This document shows, piece by piece, positions 18,077-26,132 of a DNA stretch of 64,000 nt; within the stretch, counting starts at the first letter, position 1; each line of letters opens with the position of its first letter. The stretch spans positions 62,001 through 126,000 of the forward strand of contig JALHMJ010000007.1 in NCBI GenBank assembly GCA_022844105.1, written 5' to 3'. The notes beneath the pieces were generated by a model. It was not told where the DNA came from, did not search any database, and worked only from the letters and a program-made list of their open reading frames with translations. Origin of the DNA: Hyphomicrobium sp. GTDB lineage: Bacteria > Pseudomonadota > Alphaproteobacteria > Rhizobiales > Hyphomicrobiaceae. The position numbers and the translations under genes were made by a program.

Positions 18077-18110
18077 AAAGCCCTCTCCCAAACCAATGGG
18101 AGAGGGCTTT
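18077..18110. terminator. Bidirectional intrinsic terminator
   Basis: AAAGCCCTCTCCCA-AACCAA-TGGGAGAGGGCTTT: perfect 14-base stem flanked by A and T runs on both strands, placed between the convergent dctM and GlcG-like genes. Confidence 0.92.
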
Positions 18111-18132
18111 CAAATTCCGTCGTGTCGGCTGA

Positions 18133-18567
18133 TTACGTGCGCCAAGGATGCGCGGGGAGGTCCGACACGCCGATCACCTTGACGCCGGCTTCTGCCACGA
18201 TGTTGTCGTTCTCGACCGACGAGCCCGAAACGCCAACGGCCCCGATCAGAACGCCTTCCTTGTCCACGATCGGCAAGCCGCCCGGAAACGTGATCAGCCC
18301 GTCGTTGGAGTGCTCAATGCCAAACAGAGGACCGCCGGGCTGCGACAGTTGCCCGATCAGCCCGGTCGGCATGCCGAAAAACACGGCCGTCTTTGCCTTC
18401 TTGATCGCAATATCGATCGATCCGACCCAGGCATCGTCCATGCGATGAAACGCCTTCAGATTGGCTCCTGAATCAACGATCGCGATACACATCTTGGTCT
18501 TCGTTTTTTCTGCGGCGTTGCGGGCGGCCAGAATGATCTTCTGCGCATCGTCGATCGTCACGTGCAT
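18133..18567 (-). CDS. GlcG/HbpS-family (DUF336) protein
   Basis: 144 aa, the usual family length. Typical features are an N-terminal [18 protein letters not shown] helix, [21 protein letters not shown], and the C-terminal [19 protein letters not shown]. Members include the heme-binding HbpS and GlcG of glycolate operons. They form oligomers and are often encoded beside oxidoreductases. CAGGAG lies eight bases before the ATG. It is divergent from the GMC oxidoreductase at 18779. No signal peptide, so cytoplasmic. The biochemical role is not established. Confidence 0.87.
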   Translation of the reverse strand: MHVTIDDAQKIILAARNAAEKTKTKMCIAIVDSGANLKAFHRMDDAWVGSIDIAIKKAKTAVFFGMPTGLIGQLSQPGGPLFGIEHSNDGLITFPGGLPIVDKEGVLIGAVGVSGSSVENDNIVAEAGVKVIGVSDLPAHPWRT

Positions 18568-18778
18568 GGGCGTGCTCCTGTTTTCTGCGGCCGATGTTCA
18601 GGGCTCGGCCGGTTTTGTTCACGTGGCGAGTATGTCAGAAATATCAACAATCAAGAAATGCAGACCTGCTGTGCACGGGCCTTCTCTCCCGCATCTCCTG
18701 TCGATGAGACAACGATGGTGATGCGTTATCAATCCGAAGCGGCTAGGTCTAGAGTAGGAAACGGGGGAGGCGTTAACC

Positions 18779-20467
18779 ATGGGCCGGCTGTCGCGCACGC
18801 TCGATCACCTGAAATCGCGCTATGACGTGATCGTCATCGGCTCTGGCTATGGTGGTGGCGTCGCCGCATCGCATCTGGCACGCGCCGGAAAGTCCGTTGC
18901 CGTGCTCGAACGCGGCCGTGAGGTCTTGACCGGCAGTTTTCCAGCGAAATTTCCGGATTTGAAAAACGATTTCCAAGTCAGGGCCAAGTCATTCACGAGT
19001 GGCCCGGACACCGCCCTCTTCGACGTCCGGATCGGCGAAGACATGCATGTCCTTGTCGGCCGGGGGCTTGGCGGCGGCTCGCTCGTCAATGCCGGCGTGA
19101 CGTTGCGACCTGATCGCCGCGTCTTCGAGGACGGGATCTGGCCGGGTCAAATCCGGCAGGATGGCGCCCTCGATCGCGGCTATGCGCGCGCCGAACTTTG
19201 GCTGCGTCCAGCCAGCGATCCCCGCGCTGATAAAATGACAAAATTCAATGTCCTCGCCGATGCCGGCCGCAAGCTCAACCGCGACCTCGTTGCGCCGCGC
19301 GTCGCCGTCAGCTTCTCTGAAAACGTCAACCCCGCCGGTATCTTTCAGCCCGCGTGCACCCGCTGCGGCGATTGTTGCGCTGGCTGCAACGTTGGCGCCA
19401 AGAACACGGTCGCGCTGACCTATCTCCCTGACGCCGCCCGCCACGGCGCTGAAATGTTCACCGAAATCACCGTCCGCCACATCGCCAAAAATGCTGATGG
19501 CAGCTGGCGCGTCGTCGCCACCCCCACGGGCGGCAAAGGCGGCGAGATCATCCTCGAAGCCACCATCGTCGTGCTCGCCGCCGGCACGCTCGGCTCGACG
19601 GAGATCCTATTGCGATCCCGCGACCAGGGCCTCGCCGTTTCGGATCGTCTTGGCCATCGCTTCTCCGCCAACGGTGACATCATCGCTTTCGGGTACGGTG
19701 CCAAAACAATCGTCAACTCCGTCGGCGTCGGTCATCCTCCCCGCGTCGAAGGCCTGGAGATCGGCGCCGCCGTCACCGGGCAGCTTGAGTTCCGCGATCC
19801 CGACAATCTCGACAACGAACTGACAATCCAGGAGGGCGCTGTCCCCTCCGCCGTCGCTCCGTCGCTTCCCGTGATGTTCCTGCCAAACGGCCGCCTTCTT
19901 GGCGCGCTGCAAAGCCTTGTCAGCGGCGTCTACAAGGGCCCGTTCGCCAGCCTGCAAACCTATTTCGCCGTCTCCCATGACAGCGCGTCCGGCGTCTTCC
20001 GCCTGGATGGCGACAAGCTCGCCCTCGCGTGGAAGGACGCGCAAAAGGAACCTTGCTACGAGCGGCTCGATGCGGCCCTGCGCGCGGTCGTCGAAAATGC
20101 CGGGGGTGATTATGTGAAGAACCCGCTCGCCGGCACCGTCATGGGGCATCAGCCGGCCACCGCCCATCCACTTGGCGGCTGCGCCATGGGGCGCGAAGCA
20201 ACCGACGGCGTCGTCAATCACAAGTCGGAAGTCTTCGACACGTCACACGGGCAAGGATCGACGTCCGTGCACGACGGTCTCTACGTCATCGACGGTTCAA
20301 TCATTCCGCGCTCGCTCGGCGTCAATCCGCTATTCACGATCACAGCCCTTTCGGAACGCGCTTTGGCGCATATGCTCGCCGACCGCCGCCTGTCGGCCAA
20401 CGCGCTGCCACCCCTTATCAACCCCATCCCGGCCAACACACCCTCAGCGATCATGGCGGCGGAGTGA
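18779..20467 (+). CDS. GMC-family FAD oxidoreductase, cholesterol-oxidase-like
   Basis: 562 aa. FAD-binding Rossmann motif DVIVIGSGYGGGVAASHLARAG at ~16-37 and LVGRGLGGGSLVNAGVTLRP (~87-106), as in cholesterol oxidase and related GMC enzymes. A cysteine-rich CTRCGDCCAGCNVGAKN (~198-214) resembles the ferredoxin-like loop of this subfamily. The C-terminal HPLGGCAMG and DGSIIPRSLGVNPLFTITALSERA form the GMC catalytic and FAD-contact region. It likely oxidises an alcohol, possibly a sterol-like or hydroxy lipid. There is no TAT signal. Its 3' end is duplicated 2.24 kb downstream. Confidence 0.87.
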   Translation: MGRLSRTLDHLKSRYDVIVIGSGYGGGVAASHLARAGKSVAVLERGREVLTGSFPAKFPDLKNDFQVRAKSFTSGPDTALFDVRIGEDMHVLVGRGLGGGSLVNAGVTLRPDRRVFEDGIWPGQIRQDGALDRGYARAELWLRPASDPRADKMTKFNVLADAGRKLNRDLVAPRVAVSFSENVNPAGIFQPACTRCGDCCAGCNVGAKNTVALTYLPDAARHGAEMFTEITVRHIAKNADGSWRVVATPTGGKGGEIILEATIVVLAAGTLGSTEILLRSRDQGLAVSDRLGHRFSANGDIIAFGYGAKTIVNSVGVGHPPRVEGLEIGAAVTGQLEFRDPDNLDNELTIQEGAVPSAVAPSLPVMFLPNGRLLGALQSLVSGVYKGPFASLQTYFAVSHDSASGVFRLDGDKLALAWKDAQKEPCYERLDAALRAVVENAGGDYVKNPLAGTVMGHQPATAHPLGGCAMGREATDGVVNHKSEVFDTSHGQGSTSVHDGLYVIDGSIIPRSLGVNPLFTITALSERALAHMLADRRLSANALPPLINPIPANTPSAIMAAE

Positions 20468-20503
20468 TGAGCATTGCTGCGGACTGAGCAGGACGGGTTT
20501 TAA
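20270..20503 (+). repeat. Direct repeat, copy 1 (3' end of the GMC gene)
   Basis: About 234 bases covering the last 66 codons of the GMC gene and ~36 bases past its stop. It is nearly identical to 22510-22743 in the same orientation, with no length change. Together the copies bracket a 2-kb patch of small genes. Confidence 0.9.
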
Positions 20504-20680
20504 TCCTTTGCTGCCAGTCTACATTTGTTCGGGGAGTTTCCGAATCTGGATGAAGCGGACCATCCCCTCTACTTTCATGGTCTGACCCGGATTGTGTTCC
20601 GGTCGGCTGCATAGCTCTGACCCGCTTCAATCGACAAACATTGGATACTGCTGAACGGAGTGCCGAACTGGCAGACGTGC

Positions 20681-20971
20681 CTATGCTGATGCGCAGCGAC
20701 CGGCTCTGACGAAACATCGCCACGTCCCCGCTCCCCTGCTCTGGACGCATCGGACGATTGTAGGCCGCGCACCATATCTGAAAGGCGTCTTTACAGCGCC
20801 ACGCCATGCACGAATTGCATTTGCCTCTGCGACGGATCTGGAAAGAGCCGGTGCGCTCCCTGTATATGTGACATAGCCGTCTTTGCAGAGGCGTGCAGCA
20901 TGCGCCGGTGATGCAGTGCCGAAGATCATCGGCAGCAAAACAGCTAGAGACGTACCAATTTTATTGAGCAT
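20681..20971 (-). CDS. Small secreted protein of unknown function
   Basis: 96 aa from the ATG at 20971. A clear signal peptide MLNKIGTSLAVLLPMIFG...SPAHA is followed by a ~70-residue mature part with four cysteines (ARLCKDGY, TIVRCVQ, GTWRCFV, AGRCASA), suggesting two disulfides, and a basic pI. The ribosome site is weak (GAGAA). It is last in a minus-strand run with a two-TM protein, a TerB protein and a 48-aa ORF. The family is not recognised. The central region YTGSAPALSRSVAEANAIRAW may be a repeat domain for binding. Confidence 0.62.
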   Translation of the reverse strand: MLNKIGTSLAVLLPMIFGTASPAHAARLCKDGYVTYTGSAPALSRSVAEANAIRAWRGAVKTPFRYGARPTIVRCVQSRGAGTWRCFVRAGRCASA

Positions 20972-21009
20972 GAAAGTTCTCAATCTTTCGAACGTTGGAT
21001 TGCATTCCC

Positions 21010-21549
21010 TCAATCGTCGTAATCATCGCGTTTCTTCCTCTTTTTGCGACGATACTTGCCCATCATTTCTCCAACGGCATCGCGCAGGAAGGATACCTCT
21101 CCATAACTCTGTCGTGCACGATGCTGCCACGCTTCTCGATCACGCCACGATTTTTCGCGATGGCCTCGGCGGCGCGGTTCCTCGTCGAAGCTATCGTCAG
21201 CCCGGCGGTAGTCTGACGACCTAGTGTCGAACTGCCGGCTGCGGTCCGGGTAACCATGCCTGTAGGACTCAGGAATCTGGCCCGCGCGTCGCTGCCGGCG
21301 CAGCCACAACGGCGCGCCCAAAATCCCCAAGCCGATGACTGCCCACACTGCCACAACGCACAATTTGATGAGCGTACCCAGGCTATCTATGAGCCAAGTG
21401 GCCCACGGCCCAAGCTCTGCGGTAAGCACCCCTGCGACCATACCGGCGAGCAGGCTTGCAGCCCAATCCGAAAGGCCAAAGATGATCCAAGCAGCAAGTG
21501 ACCAGAACAGAAAAAGCAGCAGTGCTGCCGGCCAAAGAATGATCCCCAT
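21010..21549 (-). CDS. Membrane protein with charged C-terminal tail
   Basis: 179 aa. Two or three membrane segments in the first 85 residues (WPAALLLFLFWSLAAWIIFGL, LIKLCVVAVWAVIGLGILG), then a very charged, Arg/Asp-rich hydrophilic tail ending RRKKRKKRDDYDD. AGGAGGT sits five bases before the ATG at 21549, so the start is firm. Downstream of terB-like gene and ahead of a small secreted protein. I do not recognise a family; the tail may bind nucleic acid or membrane-surface partners. Confidence 0.72.
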   Translation of the reverse strand: MGIILWPAALLLFLFWSLAAWIIFGLSDWAASLLAGMVAGVLTAELGPWATWLIDSLGTLIKLCVVAVWAVIGLGILGAPLWLRRQRRAGQIPESYRHGYPDRSRQFDTRSSDYRRADDSFDEEPRRRGHREKSWRDREAWQHRARQSYGEVSFLRDAVGEMMGKYRRKKRKKRDDYDD

Positions 21550-21644
21550 TGTGACCTCCTACGGGTGGAATATGTGGACAGTCGGCGGATCTGCGTTGTT
21601 CAAAGCGCAGCTGCTTGCGCCTGCTTGACAGGGTCGCTGCACTT

Positions 21645-22112
21645 TCACGGCGCGTCAGCGATATTGAACGTCGCAGGATCCAACCCGAGGAGCTGGCAAA
21701 TCCGGTTGATGACCTGACGCTCCTCTGCATCGAAGCCGCCATCCGCTGCGGCGATCGCGCAGCACGTTTTGACAAGCAAAGCCGGATACTTTGAACGACC
21801 CTTCACGCGCGCCACGGCTTCTAAAGCTGCGGCTTCGCCACTGGCCTGGTCAGAGGCAAACCGCGACGTCATTGTTTCGAATGTCGCGATTACATCGTCG
21901 AGGCCGAACACGGCGATAGGCTCGAAGCCTCGTATGAGGCTGACCATGCGATCGTGCTCGTCATTCGTGACCCATCCATCGGCGTAGGCGACGAGCGCAC
22001 AGCCCGCAACAATGCCTTCCATCAGATGCTCGTTCTCTGCTTGCTTGATCTCGTCGTTGAACTCGTCCCACGATTGCTTCGAGAAGCGGCTCAATGAAGT
22101 ACGATAAGGCAT
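21645..22112 (-). CDS. TerB-family (tellurite-resistance-like) protein
   Basis: 155 aa, all-helical. The two TerB acidic repeats are visible: VAYADGWVTNDEHDRMVSLI and IAAADGGFDAEERQVINRICQLLGLD, which carry D-G and D/E pairs that bind metal in TerB. TerB proteins work in envelope or stress modules with diverse membrane partners; tellurite resistance itself is often absent. AGGAT precedes the ATG. The neighbouring membrane and secreted proteins fit such a module. No other ter genes are present. Confidence 0.85.
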   Translation of the reverse strand: MPYRTSLSRFSKQSWDEFNDEIKQAENEHLMEGIVAGCALVAYADGWVTNDEHDRMVSLIRGFEPIAVFGLDDVIATFETMTSRFASDQASGEAAALEAVARVKGRSKYPALLVKTCCAIAAADGGFDAEERQVINRICQLLGLDPATFNIADAP

Positions 22113-22154
22113 GGGTCATCCTAGGTTGTCTGATTGCAATTCTCTGACGCTGTC

Positions 22155-22301
22155 TCAGGCGAAGATGTCAAAGATGCTCGAACGCTTCTTCTTGCCGTGG
22201 TCATCGTCGTCGCGATCGTACCAATCGCGCCGCTCCTGCGGACGTGAGCCCAGCCACATCCAAGCCGGTTTATCCAGCCACTCTATTTGGAAGTATTCCA
22301 C
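22155..22301 (-). CDS. Possible 48-aa protein upstream of the TerB gene
   Basis: Read by hand: GTG at 22301 to TGA at 22155, starting VEYFQIEWLDKPAWMWLG and ending KKKRSSIFDIFA. An in-frame stop lies just upstream of the GTG, so no longer version exists. GGTGA is seven bases before the start. The centre is aspartate-rich (DRDDDDHGKKKR), echoing the charged tail of the protein at 21010. It would be the first gene of the TerB operon. Support is only the start signal, spacing (42 bases) and composition. Confidence 0.42.
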   Translation of the reverse strand: MEYFQIEWLDKPAWMWLGSRPQERRDWYDRDDDDHGKKKRSSIFDIFA

Positions 22302-22509
22302 GCGCCGTCACCATTTAGGGAGTACAGCTCTATCCCGGTGACGGAAAGCCAAGCGAACCCGGGCATCGAGCGTACTCGATGCAGTCCGACATCGCGACCA
22401 TGATTGGTTGCCAGAGGGGCCCGTCCTGCACTCGCGGATGTGGGGACATAATTTCGAAACTACAAGTGGGGAGGTACGTAGGACAACCGAAGTCGCGTGC
22501 AACGCAGTC

Positions 22510-22743
22510 CACGACGGTCTCTATGTCATCGACTGTTCGATCATCCCCCGCTCCTTGGGCGTCAATCCGCTATTCACGATCACAGCCCTTTCGGAACGCG
22601 CTTTGGCGCATATGCTCGCCGACCGCCGCCTGTCGGCCAACGCGCGGCCACCACTGTCCAAACCCATCCCGGCCAACACACCCTCAGCGATCATGGCGGC
22701 GGAGTGATGAGCATTGCTTCGGACTGAGCAGGACGGTTTTTGA
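22510..22743 (+). pseudogene. Duplicated C-terminal fragment of the GMC oxidoreductase
   Basis: The reading frame to 22707 matches the last 66 residues of the GMC protein with four changes (Gly to Cys in IDxSIIPR, Leu to Arg, and Ile-Asn to Ser-Lys). The 5' boundary is abrupt, next to unrelated sequence that holds no FAD domain. The similarity continues past the stop to ~22743. It is too short to fold as an enzyme: a relic of duplication or of insertion of the intervening 2 kb. Confidence 0.85.
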
Positions 22744-22828
22744 TCGTGAGGAGTCATGGCCATACTCGTGTCGTCATAGCAGTTATCTCAGATTAGCATT
22801 ATAACGCGCCCAATCCAGGGTGAGAGTT

Positions 22829-23200
22829 ATGCAGGACGAGTCTCCGGTGTTGAGGTGCAGGATTGTTTTCCGGTCAGCTGTTGATGGCGGTCGGGAATAC
22901 CCTTTTGGGAAGGGCGCAATGAAGTCCCGTCAATACAGACCGCACTTCGTTCTCGGGGACCCAGAGCAAGAAACGGCCGTCGTTGCTCCTGGCAATGTAC
23001 TAACCGAACAGTATCTCGGGGTCCAAATTGACGACGGCCCTGATGAGTTCGCCTACGGTGAGGAAATCGTGGTGCTAGCCCGTCTGCTGTATTGGGAGGG
23101 CACCCCAAACGGCTTCTACGATGGTCTAGTGCCTGGAGCTACCTTCACTATTCGAGAGGGCGCACGCATAGTCGGGCATGGCGTGATTCTAGCGTCCTGA
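22829..23200 (+). CDS. Stand-alone EF-Tu domain-III-like protein
   Basis: 123 aa from ATG 22829 (AGGGTGAGAG upstream). The whole protein resembles the C-terminal beta-barrel of EF-Tu/EF1A: IVFRSAVDGGREYPF, YRPHFVLG, YLGVQIDDGPDEFAYGEEI, VPGATFTIREGARIVGHGVIL. There is no GTPase domain. Small proteins of this type occur sporadically in bacteria, and no function is established. It might be a decoy that binds aminoacyl-tRNA or EF-Tu partners. It sits alone just after the duplicated GMC fragment, which supports accessory origin. Confidence 0.72.
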   Translation: MQDESPVLRCRIVFRSAVDGGREYPFGKGAMKSRQYRPHFVLGDPEQETAVVAPGNVLTEQYLGVQIDDGPDEFAYGEEIVVLARLLYWEGTPNGFYDGLVPGATFTIREGARIVGHGVILAS

Positions 23201-23293
23201 ATGGCCGCTTCTCGCCCAAACCAGCCTTCCGCCACCTTCTCAAAAAAAGGCCCGGCATTGCTGCCAGGCCACCACTCATCAAGCCCATGCATT

Positions 23294-23360
23294 GGGGTCA
23301 GGCACCGGGCCCCTGCCGTCGAGATTTATCAACGGACGGTTCAGCCCGGTGCCTGACCCC
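23294..23360. repeat. Long inverted repeat GGGGTCAGGCACCGGGC
   Basis: Perfect 17-base arms (23294-23310 and 23344-23360) with a 33-base loop. The arm core GGGGTCAG is shared with the inverted repeat at 11572. TCAGACCCC follows again at ~23367. It lies between the convergent EF-Tu-like gene and gmaS. Probably a mobile or REP-type intergenic element; it also ends the gmaS operon positionally. Confidence 0.78.
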
Positions 23361-23409
23361 ATCTGTTCAGACCCCATCGACCGACAACGTCCGCTCATCG
23401 CTCCCCGCC

Positions 23410-24717
23410 TCAGATGTCGAGCGTATGCTCGCGCTCCCATTCGGTGAGGTGTGCGGCGTACATATTCCACTCCGCCGATTTCAGTTTGATATAGCTCGCC
23501 GCGAAATCATCACCGAGCGCTGCCTTCAAGCCTGCATCCTTGTCGAAATAGCGGATCGCATCGAGCAGGTTCAGCGGTAAGCGCGGCGCGTCCTTCACGG
23601 TATGTCCCAGCTGGTACATGTCGATGTCGTAGCGCGGTCCGGGATTGGCGCCCGTGTCGATCCCATCGAGGCCGGCGGCAAGAATGACGGACTGGAGCAG
23701 GTACGGGTTGGCCGCACCGTCCGGCAACCGCAGTTCGAAGCGGCCTTTACCTGGGACGCGCACCATGTGGGTGCGATTGTTTCCGGTCCATGTCACCGTG
23801 TTCGGAGACCATGTTGCTCCAGAAAGCGTGCGCGGCGCGTTGATGCGCTTGTACGAGTTAACAGTCGGGTTCGTGATCGCGGCCATGCCCTCGGCATGTT
23901 TCATGATACCGCCAAGGAAATTGTAGCCCTGCGCCGAAAGCCCCATGTCGTCGGTTTTGTCGAGGAACATGTTCGTCATGCCGGATTTGTCCCAGACCGA
24001 CATATGCACGTGGCACCCGTTGCCCGTCAGGTTCGAGAACGGCTTGGGCATGAACGTCGCACGCAGCCCGTGCTTTTCCGCAACCGACTTCGTCATGAAC
24101 TTGAAGAACGAGTGCCGGTCCGCGGTGATGAGAGCGTCGTCGAAATTCCAGTTCATTTCGAACTGGCCGTTCGCGTCTTCATGGTCGTTCTGATAAGCGC
24201 CCCACCCGAGTTCGAGCATGTAGTCGCAGATCTCGGAGATGACGTCATAGCGGCGCATCAGGGCCTGCTGGTCGTAGCAGGGCTTGGACGCGATATCCCG
24301 TCCGTCAGAAATTCCCGTGCCGTCGGCGTTGATAAGGAAATACTCGCACTCGACGCCGGTCTTCATGTAGAGGCCCATATCAGCGGCCCGTTTCTGAAGC
24401 TTCTTGAGAATGACGCGCGGTGCCTGGCTGACGTGCACGTCTTCCATCACGCAGTCGGCGGCGACCCAGGCGACTTCCTTCTTCCACGGCAGTTGGATGA
24501 CGGCGGACGCGTCCGGCATGGCGAACATGTCGGGATGCGCCGGCGTCATGTCGAGCCACGTTGCAAAGCCCGCAAAGCCTGCACCGTCGCGCTCCATTTC
24601 CGCAATCGCCGCCGCCGGCACCAGCTTGGCGCGCTGCATGCCGAACAAGTCGGTGAAGGAGATCATGAAGTAGCGAATGCCCCTGTCCTTCGCCAGGGAT
24701 GCGAGATCTTGTGTCAT
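23410..24717 (-). CDS. gmaS: Gamma-glutamylmethylamide synthetase
   Basis: 435 aa from ATG 24717 (AAGGAAA upstream); the 56 extra residues from 24885 are spurious. It has a glutamine synthetase fold: GVECEYFLIN (metal site), FEMNWNFDDAL, GNGCHVHMSVWD, NPTVNSYKRI, and the substrate-binding ELRLPDGAANPYL. GmaS makes gamma-glutamylmethylamide from methylamine, glutamate and ATP in the cytosol, the first step of the N-methylglutamate pathway. The assignment over housekeeping GlnA or a GlnT-type enzyme rests on length and on being the last gene after mgsABC, facing mgdABCD. The AMP-adenylylated Tyr motif of GlnA is not seen. Confidence 0.93.
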   Translation of the reverse strand: MTQDLASLAKDRGIRYFMISFTDLFGMQRAKLVPAAAIAEMERDGAGFAGFATWLDMTPAHPDMFAMPDASAVIQLPWKKEVAWVAADCVMEDVHVSQAPRVILKKLQKRAADMGLYMKTGVECEYFLINADGTGISDGRDIASKPCYDQQALMRRYDVISEICDYMLELGWGAYQNDHEDANGQFEMNWNFDDALITADRHSFFKFMTKSVAEKHGLRATFMPKPFSNLTGNGCHVHMSVWDKSGMTNMFLDKTDDMGLSAQGYNFLGGIMKHAEGMAAITNPTVNSYKRINAPRTLSGATWSPNTVTWTGNNRTHMVRVPGKGRFELRLPDGAANPYLLQSVILAAGLDGIDTGANPGPRYDIDMYQLGHTVKDAPRLPLNLLDAIRYFDKDAGLKAALGDDFAASYIKLKSAEWNMYAAHLTEWEREHTLDI

Positions 24718-24794
24718 GGCCGTTTCCTTCACTAAGGGGCACGTCGGATAGGATTGAACGTTTCTGTTGTGTTTCAGGCAAAAAGAAAGGGCGG

Positions 24795-26132
24795 TTACAA
24801 ACCGCCCTGTCCGTGTCCGGGAATCCAACTTGTTCCAGCGAGAGGAACGCGCGCCATGGCCGCGGCTTCGATCGTCAGAGCGCACAAATCCTCAGGTTCG
24901 AGGTTGTGCACATGGTTGTGACCGCACGCGCGCGCAATCGTCTGCACCTCAAGCGTCATCACTTTCAAATAGTTGGCGAGCCTACGTCCCGCGCGAACGG
25001 GATCAAGGCGCGCGGCAAGCTCTGGATCCTGGGTCGTGATGCCGGCCGGATCACGGCCTTCATGCCAATCGTCATAGGCGCCCGCCGTAGTGCCGAGCTT
25101 GTTGTATTCAGCTTCGAGCGCCGGATCATTGTCGCCAAGAGCAACGAGCGCGGCCGTACCGATGGCTACGGCGTCGGCCCCGAGCGCCAGCGCCTTGGCC
25201 ACGTCGGCGCCGTTGCGAATGCCGCCGGACACGATCAGTTGCACTTTGCGATGCATACCCAGATCCTGCAGCGCCTGCACCGCGGGACGAATGCACGCGA
25301 GCGTCGGCTGTCCGACGTGTTCGATGAACACTTCCTGCGTTGCCGCCGTCCCGCCTTGCATACCGTCGACAACCACGACGTCGGCACCCGCCTTCACCGC
25401 CAGCGCAACGTCGTAGTAGGGACGCGCCCCGCCGATCTTGATGTAAATCGGCTTCTCCCAATTCGTGATCTCACGCAGTTCAAGGATTTTGATTTCCAGA
25501 TCGTCAGGCCCGGTCCAGTCCGGATGCCGGCAGGCCGAGCGTTGATCGATCCCCTTGGGCAGGGTTCGCATCTCGGCCACGCGATCGGAAATTTTCTGGC
25601 CGAGCAGCATGCCGCCGCCACCGGGTTTGGCACCTTGGCCGACGACGACCTCGATACAGTCCGCCTTGCGCAGGTCATCGGGATTCATCCCGTAGCGTGA
25701 CGGTAGATACTGATAAACGAGCGTTTTCGACTGGCCACGTTCTTCCGGTGTCATGCCGCCGTCGCCCGTCGTGGTCGAGGTGCCCGCCAGCGTTGCGCCG
25801 CGCCCAAGCGCATCTTTCGCCTGCGCCGACAGCGAGCCGAAACTCATGCCGGCAATCGTGATCGGAATTTTCAGCTCGATCGGCTTCTTGGCGAACCGCG
25901 TGCCCAGCACGACGCTCGTCGTGCACTTCTCGCGATAGCCTTCGAGCGGATAGCGCGACATGGACGCGCCAAGGAACAGAAGATCATCGAAGTGCGGCAC
26001 CCGCCGCTTCGCGCCCCCACCGCGGATGTCATAGATGCCGGTTGCGGCGGCGCGCCGGATTTCCGAAAGCGTGTAATCGTCGAAGGTCGCGGACTTGCGC
26101 GGTGTCGTCGGCGGGTTGTGATACGTCATCAA
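24795..26132 (-). CDS. mgsC: N-methylglutamate synthase subunit C (FMN-binding GltB-like domain)
   Basis: 445 aa, equivalent to the central FMN TIM barrel of glutamate synthase. GMSFGSLSAQAKDALGRGA and TTTGDGGM form the substrate and flavin site, VVVGQGAKPGGGGML follows, and ADVVVVDGMQGGTAATQ and LIVSGGIRNGADVAKALALGADAV bind the FMN phosphate. With MgsA and MgsB it turns gamma-glutamylmethylamide into N-methylglutamate. Its ATG overlaps the mgsB stop (ATGA), so translation is coupled. Shorter than GltB because the amidotransferase and GXGXG parts are separate genes. Confidence 0.93.
   Translation of the reverse strand: MMTYHNPPTTPRKSATFDDYTLSEIRRAAATGIYDIRGGGAKRRVPHFDDLLFLGASMSRYPLEGYREKCTTSVVLGTRFAKKPIELKIPITIAGMSFGSLSAQAKDALGRGATLAGTSTTTGDGGMTPEERGQSKTLVYQYLPSRYGMNPDDLRKADCIEVVVGQGAKPGGGGMLLGQKISDRVAEMRTLPKGIDQRSACRHPDWTGPDDLEIKILELREITNWEKPIYIKIGGARPYYDVALAVKAGADVVVVDGMQGGTAATQEVFIEHVGQPTLACIRPAVQALQDLGMHRKVQLIVSGGIRNGADVAKALALGADAVAIGTAALVALGDNDPALEAEYNKLGTTAGAYDDWHEGRDPAGITTQDPELAARLDPVRAGRRLANYLKVMTLEVQTIARACGHNHVHNLEPEDLCALTIEAAAMARVPLAGTSWIPGHGQGGL

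Noticed and set aside
23602-24735. 377-aa open frame on the plus strand opposite gmaS
   Set aside because: Shadow of gmaS, full of His/Arg/Val as expected from a reversed high-GC gene; no recognisable domain.
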